From NCBI GenBank assembly GCA_038207155.1, contig JBBRAB010000017.1:1-64000 (forward strand): 64,000 bases of DNA, in the 5' to 3' direction. The stretch comes from FEN-1139 sp038207155. Its GTDB lineage: Bacteria; Myxococcota_A; Polyangia; Polyangiales; Polyangiaceae. Numbering within the stretch: the first letter of the stretch is position 1; every line of letters starts with the position of its first letter. Made by a program: the position numbers and the translations under genes. The notes below the pieces were generated by a model, which made no database searches, was not told the origin of the DNA, and saw only the letters and a program-made list of their open reading frames with translations. Shown here piece by piece: positions 15,051-24,099 of the stretch.

Positions 15051-16733
15051 TTATTGGCCTCGGCGCCCAAGTGCAGCGCGGACTGCTTCGGTGAGCACGC
15101 GCGGAGTGAAGGGTTTTGGGACAAATCCCACGCCCTCCCGGGCTAGTTGCATCAAGCGCTCTGGATTGGGCGCGTAGCCGGAAATCATCACGATGGCGAG
15201 GTTGGGGTGGTGCTCCCGAAAGCGACCGAGCGACCCACTGGCGTCCACCGCCCCCAGCATGACGTCGCTGATCAACCCGTCGAGCGAGGCCACCTCGGCG
15301 GCGATGCTCACGGCCTCTTCCAGGTCCGAGGCGGACAGCACCTCGAATCCGGCGTTCTTGAGGACGCGAACCACCAGGTTCCGAACGGTTCCCTCGTCAT
15401 CGACGACGAGGATTCTCTGAGGACCACCCGTCGCGACCGCTGGGGGGCGCGGGGTGGCTTCTACGCTGATCGGCAGATTGAGCTCGAAGCGAGCGCCCTG
15501 ATTGGGCCCGCTGACGACCGTGATCTTGCCACCGACGCGCTCGACGAGCGCCTGAACCGTCGCCAGGCCAAGTCCGGAGCCCTTGCCCGGGTCTTTGGTG
15601 GAGTAGAAGGGCTCAAACAGGTGAGCCTGCGTCTCGGCGTTCATGCCCACACCTGAGTCCGAAACGATCAGTTCGACACGGCCCGTCGCCTTGAGGTGAT
15701 TGGCGCGGATGGTGAGCTTTCCGCCGTGTGGCATCGCGTCACGCGCGTTGATCGCGAGGTTCATCACGATCTGCTGGAACTCGGTGCTGCTGAGACCGAG
15801 CGCGGGCAGCTCTGGCTCGACGGCGACGTCGATGGTGACCTGCTTGCCGACGAGGCGCGCGAGCACCGTCCCCAGCGAGGTGAGTACGGGGCCGATATCC
15901 GCGCGGCGCGGCCCAACCACCTGATGCCGCGTGAACGCCAGCAGCTGCCCCGTGAGACTGGCAGCGTGATCGGCGGCCTCCTGCACCGCGAGCAGGTCCT
16001 CACGGCAGGCGTGATCCCTTGGAACCGAGAGCGCGACCAACTCGGTGCCCGAGCGGATGATGGCCAGCAGGTTGTTGAAGTCGTGGGCCAGACCGCTGGC
16101 GAGCCGCCCGAGGAGTTCCACCTTCTGGGTTCGCAGCAGCTCGTCCATCAGCCGCTGCTCCTCGGTGACATCGCGACACGAGACGACCGTGCCCGGCTCG
16201 TCTCGGAGCCCGGGATCGAGCCGCTGGAACACGACACTCATCCGTCGCCGACTCTGTCCGTCAGCGTGCAGCAAAGTGCAGAGCAGTTGCGCTCGCCCCG
16301 TGCGCGTGGACTCTTGCCGGGCCGCTTCGGCCGCAAAGTGGTCAGGCTCGGCGAGCAGGGTGAGCAGCGATTTGCCAACCAGTTCCGAGGGCTGCACCCC
16401 GAGCGCCCGCTCAAGCGCGGAGTTGGCCTCTTGAACGACTCCTTTGGTGTCCAGCAGTGCCACGACCTCGCTTACGCTCTGCATGATCCAGCCAAAGCGC
16501 TGTCGGCTGAGCTCATGCTGTTCTTCGGCGCGCGCGACGCGCGTCGTCAGCGCATGAACGACCAGTTGTTGTTGCTGACGCTGGCGTCGTTTCGACCAAA
16601 CCAGGCCGAGCCCGAAGGAAGCCAGCAGGGCGGGCAGCGCCCACCAGGGCCGGGTCGGGCACCAAAGCGCCAGTCCAATGGACGCCGCGACGGCGCCCGC
16701 TAGCAGCCAACGTGGTGGTGCCACGTGACCCAT
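15051..16733 (-). CDS. Hybrid sensor histidine kinase (TM-PAS-HisKA-HATPase-REC)
   Basis: This 560-aa protein starts at the ATG at 16733, so that two N-terminal membrane segments (about 10-26 and 31-46) lie at the front. A short coiled stretch leads to a PAS domain (about 80-190). The phospho-acceptor is His217 in ASGLAHDFNNLLA. The ATPase domain shows NLAINARDAMPHGG and DSGVGM, then GKGSGLGLATV. A C-terminal receiver domain (about 440-555) carries RILVVDDE and phospho-acceptor Asp490 in LISDVML, with a conserved Lys in VPKPF. This is a hybrid kinase that could relay phosphate to an unseen partner. No HPt or output regulator is adjacent. Confidence 0.92.
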   Translation of the reverse strand: MGHVAPPRWLLAGAVAASIGLALWCPTRPWWALPALLASFGLGLVWSKRRQRQQQQLVVHALTTRVARAEEQHELSRQRFGWIMQSVSEVVALLDTKGVVQEANSALERALGVQPSELVGKSLLTLLAEPDHFAAEAARQESTRTGRAQLLCTLLHADGQSRRRMSVVFQRLDPGLRDEPGTVVSCRDVTEEQRLMDELLRTQKVELLGRLASGLAHDFNNLLAIIRSGTELVALSVPRDHACREDLLAVQEAADHAASLTGQLLAFTRHQVVGPRRADIGPVLTSLGTVLARLVGKQVTIDVAVEPELPALGLSSTEFQQIVMNLAINARDAMPHGGKLTIRANHLKATGRVELIVSDSGVGMNAETQAHLFEPFYSTKDPGKGSGLGLATVQALVERVGGKITVVSGPNQGARFELNLPISVEATPRPPAVATGGPQRILVVDDEGTVRNLVVRVLKNAGFEVLSASDLEEAVSIAAEVASLDGLISDVMLGAVDASGSLGRFREHHPNLAIVMISGYAPNPERLMQLAREGVGFVPKPFTPRVLTEAVRAALGRRGQ

Positions 16734-16791
16734 GCCAGCAGACGGCAAGGCTTCCGGTTGGTCTTCTACAGCGTGGCGCAAGACTCGCGCT

Positions 16792-16820
16792 GGTGAGCCC
16801 CCAGATACCGGTGGCTCACC
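16792..16820. promoter_or_regulatory. Inverted repeat between kinase and PAP2 genes
   Basis: Perfect 8-bp arms (GGTGAGCC / GGCTCACC) flank a 13-nt spacer that itself contains the palindrome ACCGGT. The site lies in the 291-bp divergent region. It could be an operator or an RNA hairpin. There is no other support. Confidence 0.35.
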
Positions 16821-17024
16821 CCCTCCAGGACAAGCATCGCACCGACCGCTCGCCGGCACCAGCCCCGAAAAATTCGTCGGATCTCGGCCGCGGGGTCCTT
16901 AACTTGTCAGGCCGGCGAGCGCGGCCCGGCCAAGGCAACTCACGCCCTGCGAGGGGCCGTGCTAGACGCCGGCGCAATGCTGATTCTTGAGGACCCAGGT
17001 CCGCTGCTGGCGCAGGAGTCACCG

Positions 17025-17873
17025 GTGACAGTTCGCAGCGCGTTCCCTACTCGGACCGTTTGGGTTGGCGCGGCCTTGTGCTTCACGAGCCTGACGACGG
17101 TCCCCTTGGCACGCGGCGCCGAGCACCACGAGCTCCAAAACACGTCGACCACTGCGCTCGGCGTTGAGTCGGCCGCCTCGATCGGCTCACTGGCGATCGT
17201 CTACACGCTGGCCGAATCGCCCGCGACCTGCAGCTGGTGCCGCACCAACGGGTTTGACACCACCGTGCGACATTGGTTGCGCGCCGACGCTCCGCGCTGG
17301 CCTGGCTACGTCAGTCACGGGGTGTCGCTCGGCCTGATCCCGGGCGTCGCACTGGGGGTGCTCGCCAATGGGGCCTACCACGACGGTCAAGGCCACCGCT
17401 TCGGGGAAGATGCTTGGATCATGGCTAACAGCTTTGCCGTGACGAGCGCGCTCGCGCAGGCCGTCAAGACCTCGGTCGCGCGGCAGCGGCCGTCGTTTCA
17501 CTACGGCGTGGAGGGCAAGACGGAAGCGAGCAACCTGCCGTCCGAGGCCAATCTCTCCTTTTTTTCGGGCGACACGGCCTGGGCGTTCAACCTGGCAGCG
17601 TCCGGCACGACCTTGGCCTATCTCAGGGGTTACCGCGCGGCGCCCTATCTGGCAGCCGGAGGCGCGGTGTTTGCGACCTCGGTGGCTGTGATGCGAATCA
17701 ACGCGGACATGCACTGGGCCACCGACGTCATGACGGGGGCTCTGGTCGGGACGGGAATCGGTATCGGAATGCCGCTCCTGCTGCACGCTCGGTCGGCGGA
17801 TCCCTCCAGCGCCCAGTTTAACCTGACTCCCAACGCAGGGGCTCCAGGGCTGGCGTTTAGCGGGATTTGGTGA
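17025..17873 (+). CDS. PAP2-family phosphatase, exported
   Basis: This 282-aa protein starts at the GTG at 17025, because AGGAG stands 6 nt before it and the start yields a signal-like segment (RTVWVGAALCFTSLTTVPLA, then RGAEH). The three PAP2 signatures are visible: KTSVARQRPSF, then LSFFSGDTAWAF in place of PSGH, and MRINADMHWATDVMTG in place of SRxxxxxHxxxD. Motifs 2 and 3 are slightly degenerate, but Gly-Asp and the His/Asp pair remain. Family members remove phosphate from lipid or nucleotide phosphates at the membrane. Here the enzyme may work in the periplasm. Confidence 0.8.
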   Translation: MTVRSAFPTRTVWVGAALCFTSLTTVPLARGAEHHELQNTSTTALGVESAASIGSLAIVYTLAESPATCSWCRTNGFDTTVRHWLRADAPRWPGYVSHGVSLGLIPGVALGVLANGAYHDGQGHRFGEDAWIMANSFAVTSALAQAVKTSVARQRPSFHYGVEGKTEASNLPSEANLSFFSGDTAWAFNLAASGTTLAYLRGYRAAPYLAAGGAVFATSVAVMRINADMHWATDVMTGALVGTGIGIGMPLLLHARSADPSSAQFNLTPNAGAPGLAFSGIW

Positions 17874-17909
17874 GCAGTTCCCGCTGACTGCCTCGGTGTG
17901 AGAGATTTT

Positions 17910-17946
17910 GTCGAAACGATACCGCATTCGACCTGGCTACGGTATC
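17910..17946. promoter_or_regulatory. Overlapping inverted repeats upstream of the LacI-type gene (candidate operator)
   Basis: GTCGAA (17910) pairs with TTCGAC (17927), and GATACCG (17918) pairs with CGGTATC (17940). The two interleaved dyads lie 48 bp before the GTG start of a LacI-family regulator, where autoregulatory operators usually sit. Function is inferred from position only. Confidence 0.4.
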
Positions 17947-17993
17947 CTCAGGCGTCGGGTTGGTCCGGCGTAGAACCCCGAGGCTCGGTCGTC

Positions 17994-19091
17994 GTGAAGC
18001 AGCGCATCACCATTGTCGAGGTCGCCAAGAAGTCCGGCGTTGCAGTGAGCACCGTCTCGCGGGTCCTCAACGGAGGCTATGCGAGCCCCACCGTGCGTGC
18101 GCGCGTTCAGCAGGTCGTTCGACAAATGGGCTACGTCCCGTCGACCAGCGCCCGCGGGCTCAAGCTGGGTCGCACGGGCTTGATCGGGTTCACCTCCTGG
18201 CACGTGCATGGGGGTTGGTCCATGGCCTTGCTTGAAGGCGTGGAAGAGGAGCTCTCAGGTCGACCCGAGAGCGTAGTGGTGTCCTGCCTCGGGCTGCGCG
18301 GGGTGCACGATCCCACAGCCGTTAAAGCCTGGGTTGCCGAGCGCCGGATCGACGGGCTCGTATTTGCGCGACCGATGGAACGCGACCGTGAGCTGCTCGA
18401 GCTGCTGCGTCAGGCCAGTGTCCCGACGGTCGTGATATCGCCCGACGACGACTACGGCTACGGACTCAAGCTCGACACGGACAACCACGCGGCGGGGCGC
18501 GTGGCAGCCGAGCATCTGGTCGAGCTCGGGCATCGACGAATCGCCTTTTTGGGCGGCCCAAGAGAGTCGTTTGACTCGCGGCAGCGTCTGGCAGGCCTGG
18601 AGGAAGTCTTGATCGAGCGGGGCATCGCTCCCCTCACTGAGCACGTCGGATTTGCAGCGAGCTACGATCCGGAAGCCAGCACCGGCTACGCCAAACGCTG
18701 GCTCGCGACGCCCAAGTCGACGCGACCCACGGCGGTCGTGCTGGGCAACGATGAACTCGCGATGCAGTTCGTGCGCGTGCTGCTCGAGCGCGGTGTCTCC
18801 GTTCCGGCGGACGTCTCCATCGTTGGGTTCGACGGTGTCTCCGAGGCGGCACGCTTCTGGCCTGGCATCACGACCGTTGCGCAGCCCATGCGCTCGATGG
18901 GTCTCATGGCTTGCCGCTTCCTCATGCGGATGATCGATGGCACCCAGGAGGTGCCTGCAGAGACAATGACCTTCGACGTGGAGCTGGTGGTGCGCGAGAG
19001 CACCGGGCCTTGCCACGAGGTCGCGGACGGTCCGGATGCCTCGGCGCGTCGAGTCCCCGCCCCAGCGCCGGCGAAACGTTCCAAGGCCTAG
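17994..19091 (+). CDS. LacI-family transcriptional regulator
   Basis: This 365-aa regulator uses the GTG at 17994, which places the helix-turn-helix at the N-terminus (ITIVEVAKKSGVAVSTVSRV, then LNGGYASPTVR). The hinge helix region is GYVPSTSARGLKLGRTG. A periplasmic-binding-protein-like domain follows (about 62-335), with VAAEHLVELGHRRIAFLGGP and VVLGNDELAMQFV, then VSIVGFDG. The C-terminal 25 residues are a Pro/Ala-rich tail. It is the first gene before the membrane glycan locus on the same strand (115-nt gap to the next start). It may sense a sugar and control that locus. The effector is unknown. Confidence 0.9.
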   Translation: MKQRITIVEVAKKSGVAVSTVSRVLNGGYASPTVRARVQQVVRQMGYVPSTSARGLKLGRTGLIGFTSWHVHGGWSMALLEGVEEELSGRPESVVVSCLGLRGVHDPTAVKAWVAERRIDGLVFARPMERDRELLELLRQASVPTVVISPDDDYGYGLKLDTDNHAAGRVAAEHLVELGHRRIAFLGGPRESFDSRQRLAGLEEVLIERGIAPLTEHVGFAASYDPEASTGYAKRWLATPKSTRPTAVVLGNDELAMQFVRVLLERGVSVPADVSIVGFDGVSEAARFWPGITTVAQPMRSMGLMACRFLMRMIDGTQEVPAETMTFDVELVVRESTGPCHEVADGPDASARRVPAPAPAKRSKA

Positions 19092-19206
19092 CTCCAGCGC
19101 GTGGACCCTGACCTGGGCGAGGGCCGGTCGCCGAACAGGTGAATCGCCAGTCGGCGGGGCACGCGAACGAACCGTTGCAGCGCGAACCGTGCTAATAGGC
19201 GGCCCG

Positions 19207-21255
19207 ATGGCTGACTCAACGAATGTGACGCCTGATCCCGAGAGCTCCCCCGGAGCCGAGCGTCAGCCCATTGCCGATCCAGTGCCCGGGCCACTCGGGG
19301 TGCTGCCTGGAACCCTGCAGGAGAACCTACTCGGCGCCATCGCGCGAACCGTGACGCTCGCGGGACTCATCGCTGCCGGCGTCACCGCCACCGCGCAGCT
19401 CACGGCAGGCAAAGCTTGGGTTCCCGGCTTCATCCGCGAAAACGATCTCGGCATGGCGGCGCGCATGCTGTTTCTCGGGTCGCTTGGCGTCTCCCTCCTG
19501 CTGGGTGCCGCGATCGCGGCAGGGCTTCTGCTGTGGGGGCGGCGTCGCAACTGGGGAGCCACTTGGCTTGAGCCTTGGTGCTGGTGGCTCTCGCCCTTGA
19601 TCGTGGCGGCGGTGTTTCCGATCTTTCTGCGCTTCACGCCCTGGCAGGACCGTCACGCCGATCTGCTTCTGTGTGTCGCGGGCACGCTATTTCCGCTCGA
19701 ATTTCTGCTCCGTCGAAGTTTTGGAGCGGTACCAGCGCCCGTGTCGCGCGTGACCGCGCGCATCGTGCAGCTGCTCGGCGCATTTCTCCGTCGACGCGGG
19801 CCGCTGCTGCTCGTCCTGGCGGGAAGTCTCGCCTACGCGATCTTCATGTCGTTCTACATGGTGCGTTGGCACCATAAGCTGCGGACCCATGCCTTTGACT
19901 TGGGGATCAACGCCAACCTCATGTCTGGCGGACTGGTCGGGAAATTCCTCCACAGTACGATCGTGATGCCCGAGGATCCGTCGCGCTACATCAACAATCA
20001 CGCGAAAATTGGGGGTTACGGCTTTCTACCAATCTACGCGCTGTTCCCGCGGGCAGAGACCCTGTTGATCATCGAGAGCACCCTGCTTGGATTGGGCGCT
20101 CTGCCCCTGTTCGCGTTCGCCCGGAGACGCATGGGGGAACTGAGCGCAGCTTTCTTGGCGCTCGCGTACCTCTGCTACCACCCGATGCACGGGGCAAACT
20201 TCTACGAAGTCAACCACGTGCCGATGGCCTGTCCCTTCATTTTCGCCACCCTCTGGGCCGCGGACACGCGGCGCTGGGGCTGGTTCACCTTCTTCGCCAT
20301 TTGGGGTGGCTTGATGCGCGAAGATGTCCCGGTCGGACTGGCGATCGTTGGAACGGTGCTGGTGCTATCTGGGCATCGCCCCAAGCAGGGGCTCGTTCTG
20401 GCTCTGGTGTCCACCGCTTGGTTCGGATTTTTGCGTTTCTACGTGATGAATCAGGCCGGGGAATGGTGGTTCCCCAACATGTACCGGGAGCTGTGGGCTC
20501 CGGGCCAGACGGGCTTTGTCAGCGTCATCAAGACGCTCGTGTCAAACCCCGTGTTTACCCTGGCCAAAGTGAGCGGGCGCACTCAGCTGCTCTACCTGCT
20601 TCACCTGCTGGTTCCCCTGGCGTTCGTGCCGACTCGGCGTTGGTGGGCTTTTGCGGGGTTCATTCCTGGCGCGCTCTTCACGCTGCTCGGGACGAAGTAC
20701 GCGCCCCTCACGATGTATTCGTTCCAGTACACCATGCACTGGACGCCTTACCTCTTCGTGGGAGCCGCTTTGGTGCTGTCTGCGATCGAGCGCGAGGAGG
20801 GGAGCGCTCGGATGCGAGCCGCTCTCACCACGGTTTGCGTCGCGTCCCTGTTCATGACCTACCAGCTTGGCGCGTTCCCGCGGCGGGACACCATGCGCGG
20901 CGGCTACGACCACATTGACTTCACCTATTCCGCCGAAGAGCGCGAACGCTATGCCGCGCTGCGCGAGGTGATCTCGCACATGCGCAAGGGAGCCTCGGTG
21001 ACAGCCACCGAGAACATCGCGCCCCATGTTGCCGACCACGTCTATCTCTACGCGATGCGTCAGGGCACCTATGGGTGCGAGTATCTGCTCGCTTCGAGTC
21101 GCGAGCTGCGGCTGCAGCGTACCAAGCCGAGTCTTGGCGAGGCGCTTCGGGGCAAGGGCTACGGCCTCGTGTTTCAGAAGGCGGACTTTGCTCTGTTCCA
21201 GCGTGGCGCGGACCCCAGCAAGAACGCGAAAATCATCAGCGAATGGGCGCTGTGA
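19207..21255 (+). CDS. DUF2079 polytopic membrane protein
   Basis: This 682-aa protein starts at the ATG at 19207. It has about ten or more hydrophobic segments after a soluble N-terminus of about 45 residues. The family block FDLGINANLMSGGLVG and the following NNHAKIGGYGFLPIYALFP match DUF2079, a family related to GT-C-type membrane glycosyltransferases and often near them. The extracytoplasmic C-terminal part (about 560-680) is soluble. It is the first gene of an overlapping run with a flippase-like protein, a mannose synthase-like enzyme and a second flippase-like protein. A role in lipid-linked sugar transfer is inferred. Confidence 0.82.
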   Translation: MADSTNVTPDPESSPGAERQPIADPVPGPLGVLPGTLQENLLGAIARTVTLAGLIAAGVTATAQLTAGKAWVPGFIRENDLGMAARMLFLGSLGVSLLLGAAIAAGLLLWGRRRNWGATWLEPWCWWLSPLIVAAVFPIFLRFTPWQDRHADLLLCVAGTLFPLEFLLRRSFGAVPAPVSRVTARIVQLLGAFLRRRGPLLLVLAGSLAYAIFMSFYMVRWHHKLRTHAFDLGINANLMSGGLVGKFLHSTIVMPEDPSRYINNHAKIGGYGFLPIYALFPRAETLLIIESTLLGLGALPLFAFARRRMGELSAAFLALAYLCYHPMHGANFYEVNHVPMACPFIFATLWAADTRRWGWFTFFAIWGGLMREDVPVGLAIVGTVLVLSGHRPKQGLVLALVSTAWFGFLRFYVMNQAGEWWFPNMYRELWAPGQTGFVSVIKTLVSNPVFTLAKVSGRTQLLYLLHLLVPLAFVPTRRWWAFAGFIPGALFTLLGTKYAPLTMYSFQYTMHWTPYLFVGAALVLSAIEREEGSARMRAALTTVCVASLFMTYQLGAFPRRDTMRGGYDHIDFTYSAEERERYAALREVISHMRKGASVTATENIAPHVADHVYLYAMRQGTYGCEYLLASSRELRLQRTKPSLGEALRGKGYGLVFQKADFALFQRGADPSKNAKIISEWAL

Positions 21256-22250
21256 GTTCCTCGCTCCCGTCCGCCGACGCCGAGGTAGCAGCCGCCTCGG
21301 CCGACGTGCGTCGACGCCAGACTCCCGCCAAGCGCGCGCTGCGCGCAGCGCTGCTCGTCCTGGTGGGGGTATTCGTCGTCCGTGCCCTGTGGCAGATGGG
21401 GAAGGGCTGGGATCCGCGGCAGGTGGAACTCCACTGGGGCCCGCTGCTGCTCGGAACCCTGGTGTTCGTTGGCGCGAGCTTCGTGCAGTCGCTGGGCTGG
21501 CATGTCCTGCTCGAGCGCATGACCGGCCGCAGCGTGCCCCTTTTGCCGCTGTTCGACATCTACATGGCGGGGCAGCTGGCTCGCTACACACCGGGCAAGA
21601 TCGCGCTCCCACTGGTGCGCATCGCAGGGGCGCCGCGGCTGGGCGCCAGCGCGCGCCTCGTGGCCTCCTCGGTGGGGCTCGAGGTCATCTCCTGGCTCGC
21701 GAGTGGGGCCCTGGTGGGCGTGGCCGCGCTGAGCCTTGCCGGACGGCACGCCGCCTTGGTGCTCCAGAGGCTCGGTGGACTTGCTTTGCCGGGTGCCCTG
21801 CTGGCGCTGGTCGGCGTGTTGCTGATGGTGGCGGTTGATCGGCGACGGTTTCCCAAGTTCCTGCTGCGGTTGATTCATGCCGAGGGACAGGGGCCACTCG
21901 CTCCCGTCAAGATGGTGGGGTTCCACGCGCTGTCGTGGCTCGGCGCCATCATTCACGGGGTGCTCATGACGCTGGCCGTTGGAGCCACCTTTGGCGCGAG
22001 TCTCGAATCGGCTGGGGCCTTTGTGCTCGCGCCGATCGCCGGATTTCTAGTGCTGGTGGCCCCAGGTGGTCTCGGCGTTCGGGAGGTCATCCTGACCTGG
22101 GTGCTAGTTCCAGCAGTCGGCGATAGCCGTGCTCTCGCGGCAGTGCTCGTCTCACGCCTGACCTCGGTCGTGGCGGATCTCGTTGCCTGGCTGATAGCGC
22201 GTTTGCTCGCCCAGAAGTCTCAGTCCGCCACCCTAGGAGCATCGCAGTGA
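21243..22250 (+). CDS. LPG-synthase-TM / UPF0104 flippase-like membrane protein (copy 1)
   Basis: This polytopic protein of about 335 aa belongs to the lysylphosphatidylglycerol synthase transmembrane type (AglD/MprF N-terminal-like). Typical blocks are GQLARYTPGKIALPLVRIAG near the second helix and LVAPGGLGVREVILTWVLVP near the end. The soluble aminoacyl-transferase half of MprF is absent, so lysine transfer is not expected. The start is either ATG 21243 (13-nt overlap with the DUF2079 gene) or GTG 21252, whose GTGA overlap is the usual coupling arrangement. It probably moves or handles a polyprenyl-linked sugar together with the next gene. Confidence 0.85.
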   Translation: MGAVSSSLPSADAEVAAASADVRRRQTPAKRALRAALLVLVGVFVVRALWQMGKGWDPRQVELHWGPLLLGTLVFVGASFVQSLGWHVLLERMTGRSVPLLPLFDIYMAGQLARYTPGKIALPLVRIAGAPRLGASARLVASSVGLEVISWLASGALVGVAALSLAGRHAALVLQRLGGLALPGALLALVGVLLMVAVDRRRFPKFLLRLIHAEGQGPLAPVKMVGFHALSWLGAIIHGVLMTLAVGATFGASLESAGAFVLAPIAGFLVLVAPGGLGVREVILTWVLVPAVGDSRALAAVLVSRLTSVVADLVAWLIARLLAQKSQSATLGASQ

Positions 22251-23002
22251 TGGAGCCAAGTTCGTCCGAACGCCAGCGTCCGCGCAGTCTGGTGATCGCT
22301 CCGACCTACGAGGAGCGCCAGACGCTCAGTGAGTTCGTCCGGAACCTGTTTGCCGCCGCCCCTGACGTGGAGTTGCTGATCGTCGATGACGCTTCACCCG
22401 ATGGCACCGGTCTGCTTGCCGACGAACTAGCGCGGCGTGACCAGCGCATCCACGTGCTGCACCGCGCAGGCAAATCGGGGCTTGGAACCGCGTATCTCGA
22501 GGGCTTTCACTGGGGCCTTGCGCGCGATTATGAGCTGTTTTTCGAGATGGATGCGGATGGTTCGCACGATCCCGCGCATCTCGACTCATTTTTCGATGCG
22601 CTCGCGGCGGGGGCACAGGTCGTGCTCGGCTCTCGTGCGGTTGCCGGGGGTCGCGTGGAAGGCTGGGGCCTCGGGCGTCACCTGCTATCGCGTGGCGGCT
22701 CGCTGTACGCGCGCACGATTCTGGGAAGTCCAGTGCGCGATCTCACCACGGGCTACAAGGCTTTTCGCCGGAGCGTGCTTGAGCGTCTGGACCTCTCGCG
22801 GATTCAGTCCAACGGCTACTCGTTTCAGATCGAGCTCACGTACCGTGCCGAGCAGCTGGGCCTGAAGATCGTCGAGGTGCCGATCGTGTTTGTCGATCGC
22901 GAGGTGGGAATGTCCAAGATGGACCGCAGCATCATCGTCGAAGCCGTCCTGCGCGTCTGGCAACTGCGCCTAGACGCCGTCCGGACAAGGTCGTCGATTT
23001 GA
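22250..23002 (+). CDS. Polyprenol-phosphate mannose synthase-like GT2
   Basis: This 250-aa glycosyltransferase of family 2 has a short, soluble, DPM1-type length. Motifs seen are VIAPTYEERQ, LLIVDDASPDGTG, GKSGLGTAYLEGF, the metal-binding FFEMDADGSHDP, TTGYKAFRR, and the C-terminal GMSKM typical of dolichol-phosphate mannosyltransferases. It should transfer a hexose from a nucleotide sugar to a polyprenyl phosphate at the inner membrane face. ATG 22250 overlaps the previous stop by one base, and AGGAG lies 10 nt upstream. GTG 22247 is also possible. No membrane segment is fused, unlike two-domain DPM/GtrA proteins. Confidence 0.9.
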   Translation: MEPSSSERQRPRSLVIAPTYEERQTLSEFVRNLFAAAPDVELLIVDDASPDGTGLLADELARRDQRIHVLHRAGKSGLGTAYLEGFHWGLARDYELFFEMDADGSHDPAHLDSFFDALAAGAQVVLGSRAVAGGRVEGWGLGRHLLSRGGSLYARTILGSPVRDLTTGYKAFRRSVLERLDLSRIQSNGYSFQIELTYRAEQLGLKIVEVPIVFVDREVGMSKMDRSIIVEAVLRVWQLRLDAVRTRSSI

Positions 23003-24099
23003 CTCAGCCTGAAGCAGCGACGCCGTCGTCTGTTCGCGTCGGTACCAGTCGGCAACGCTGGTGGCGCTGGGGGCTCTCCCTCGTCTCCCTGGTCGTCTTT
23101 TTGTGGATCCTGAGGTCGGGCGGTTTGCCGATCCTGCCATCGCGGGCTGCGCTCAGTCACCTGGCTCCGATGGCCGTGTTGGCTTACGGGGCGTTGTGGC
23201 TGGTGGCCCAATGGCTGCGAGCGCTGCGCGCCGTTTACTTGCTCCGTCCCTTGGCGAAAGTGGCCTCTCGCCATGTGATCGACGTCGCCTTGGTGGGGAG
23301 CGCCGCGCTGCTCGTCTTTCCGATGCGCATGGGCGAGCTGGTGCGACCGGTGATGATGCGCCGCCACGGCGTATCGGCACTCGCGATGGCTGCGACCGTG
23401 GGGCTCGAGCGCATCGTGGACGGTCTGTTTGTGGGTGGGATCCTGTTTGTGGGTCTCGTGCTCGATCCAGGGGATGTCCACCGCAGCGGCGGCATGATAG
23501 GCGCTCCTCAGTTGGCGCTCATTCCTGTCGCCGCGCGACTGGCCCTGCTCGGCTTCGCCGGCGCACTCGCGATGATGGCGCTGTTTTACTGGCGCCGGGA
23601 CACGGCGCAGCGTCTGGTACAGCTGTGTTTCGGTTGGTTCTCGCTTCGCCTAGCCGACTGGCTCTCCGAAGTGCTGGCGCGGCTCGCTTCGGGGCTGCAA
23701 GCACTCGGTAGCTGGCGTTGTGCCGCGCAGTACTTGCTGTGCACGGCGGCGTTCTGGTGCGCCTATGTGCTTGGTATTGGTTTGATCCTGCGTGGAAGTT
23801 CGCTTGGCGAAATCGGCTTCGCTCAGACGTTGACGGTCACTGGGCTGCTGTCGCTCGGGTTTCTGCTGCCCGCTCCGCCCGGTTTCTTTGGGGCCTTTCA
23901 GACGACCTACTACGCCGGACTATCGCTGTACGTCGCGCCGGAGCGAGTACAACACCAGGGCGCGGCCGCGGTGTTCGCGACCTACGTCCTGCAGGTTGGC
24001 TTGACCCTGCTGGTGGGAGCGGTGTCGCTGTGGCGCGAGCGCCGAAGCTCGGCGCGCGGGAGCGTCAGTGCTGGCGCTCCCGACGCTCCCACAGCGTGA
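22999..24099 (+). CDS. LPG-synthase-TM / UPF0104 flippase-like membrane protein (copy 2)
   Basis: This 366-aa polytopic protein is of the same broad family as the gene two positions upstream. The block RMGELVRPVMMRRHGVS corresponds to the conserved GE..RP motif of AglD-type proteins, and LLPAPPGFFGAFQTTYYAGL corresponds to the PGGLG..E region of the first copy. It begins at a TTG that overlaps the preceding stop (TTGA). The 3' end overlaps the convergent 806-aa gene by 35 bp. Two such proteins flanking a DPM-like enzyme suggests a lipid-linked sugar supply unit. Confidence 0.85.
   Translation: MTQPEAATPSSVRVGTSRQRWWRWGLSLVSLVVFLWILRSGGLPILPSRAALSHLAPMAVLAYGALWLVAQWLRALRAVYLLRPLAKVASRHVIDVALVGSAALLVFPMRMGELVRPVMMRRHGVSALAMAATVGLERIVDGLFVGGILFVGLVLDPGDVHRSGGMIGAPQLALIPVAARLALLGFAGALAMMALFYWRRDTAQRLVQLCFGWFSLRLADWLSEVLARLASGLQALGSWRCAAQYLLCTAAFWCAYVLGIGLILRGSSLGEIGFAQTLTVTGLLSLGFLLPAPPGFFGAFQTTYYAGLSLYVAPERVQHQGAAAVFATYVLQVGLTLLVGAVSLWRERRSSARGSVSAGAPDAPTA

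Noticed and set aside
15696..16703. 335-codon open frame on the plus strand
   Set aside because: It is antisense to the hybrid kinase, and its sequence is low complexity without motifs.
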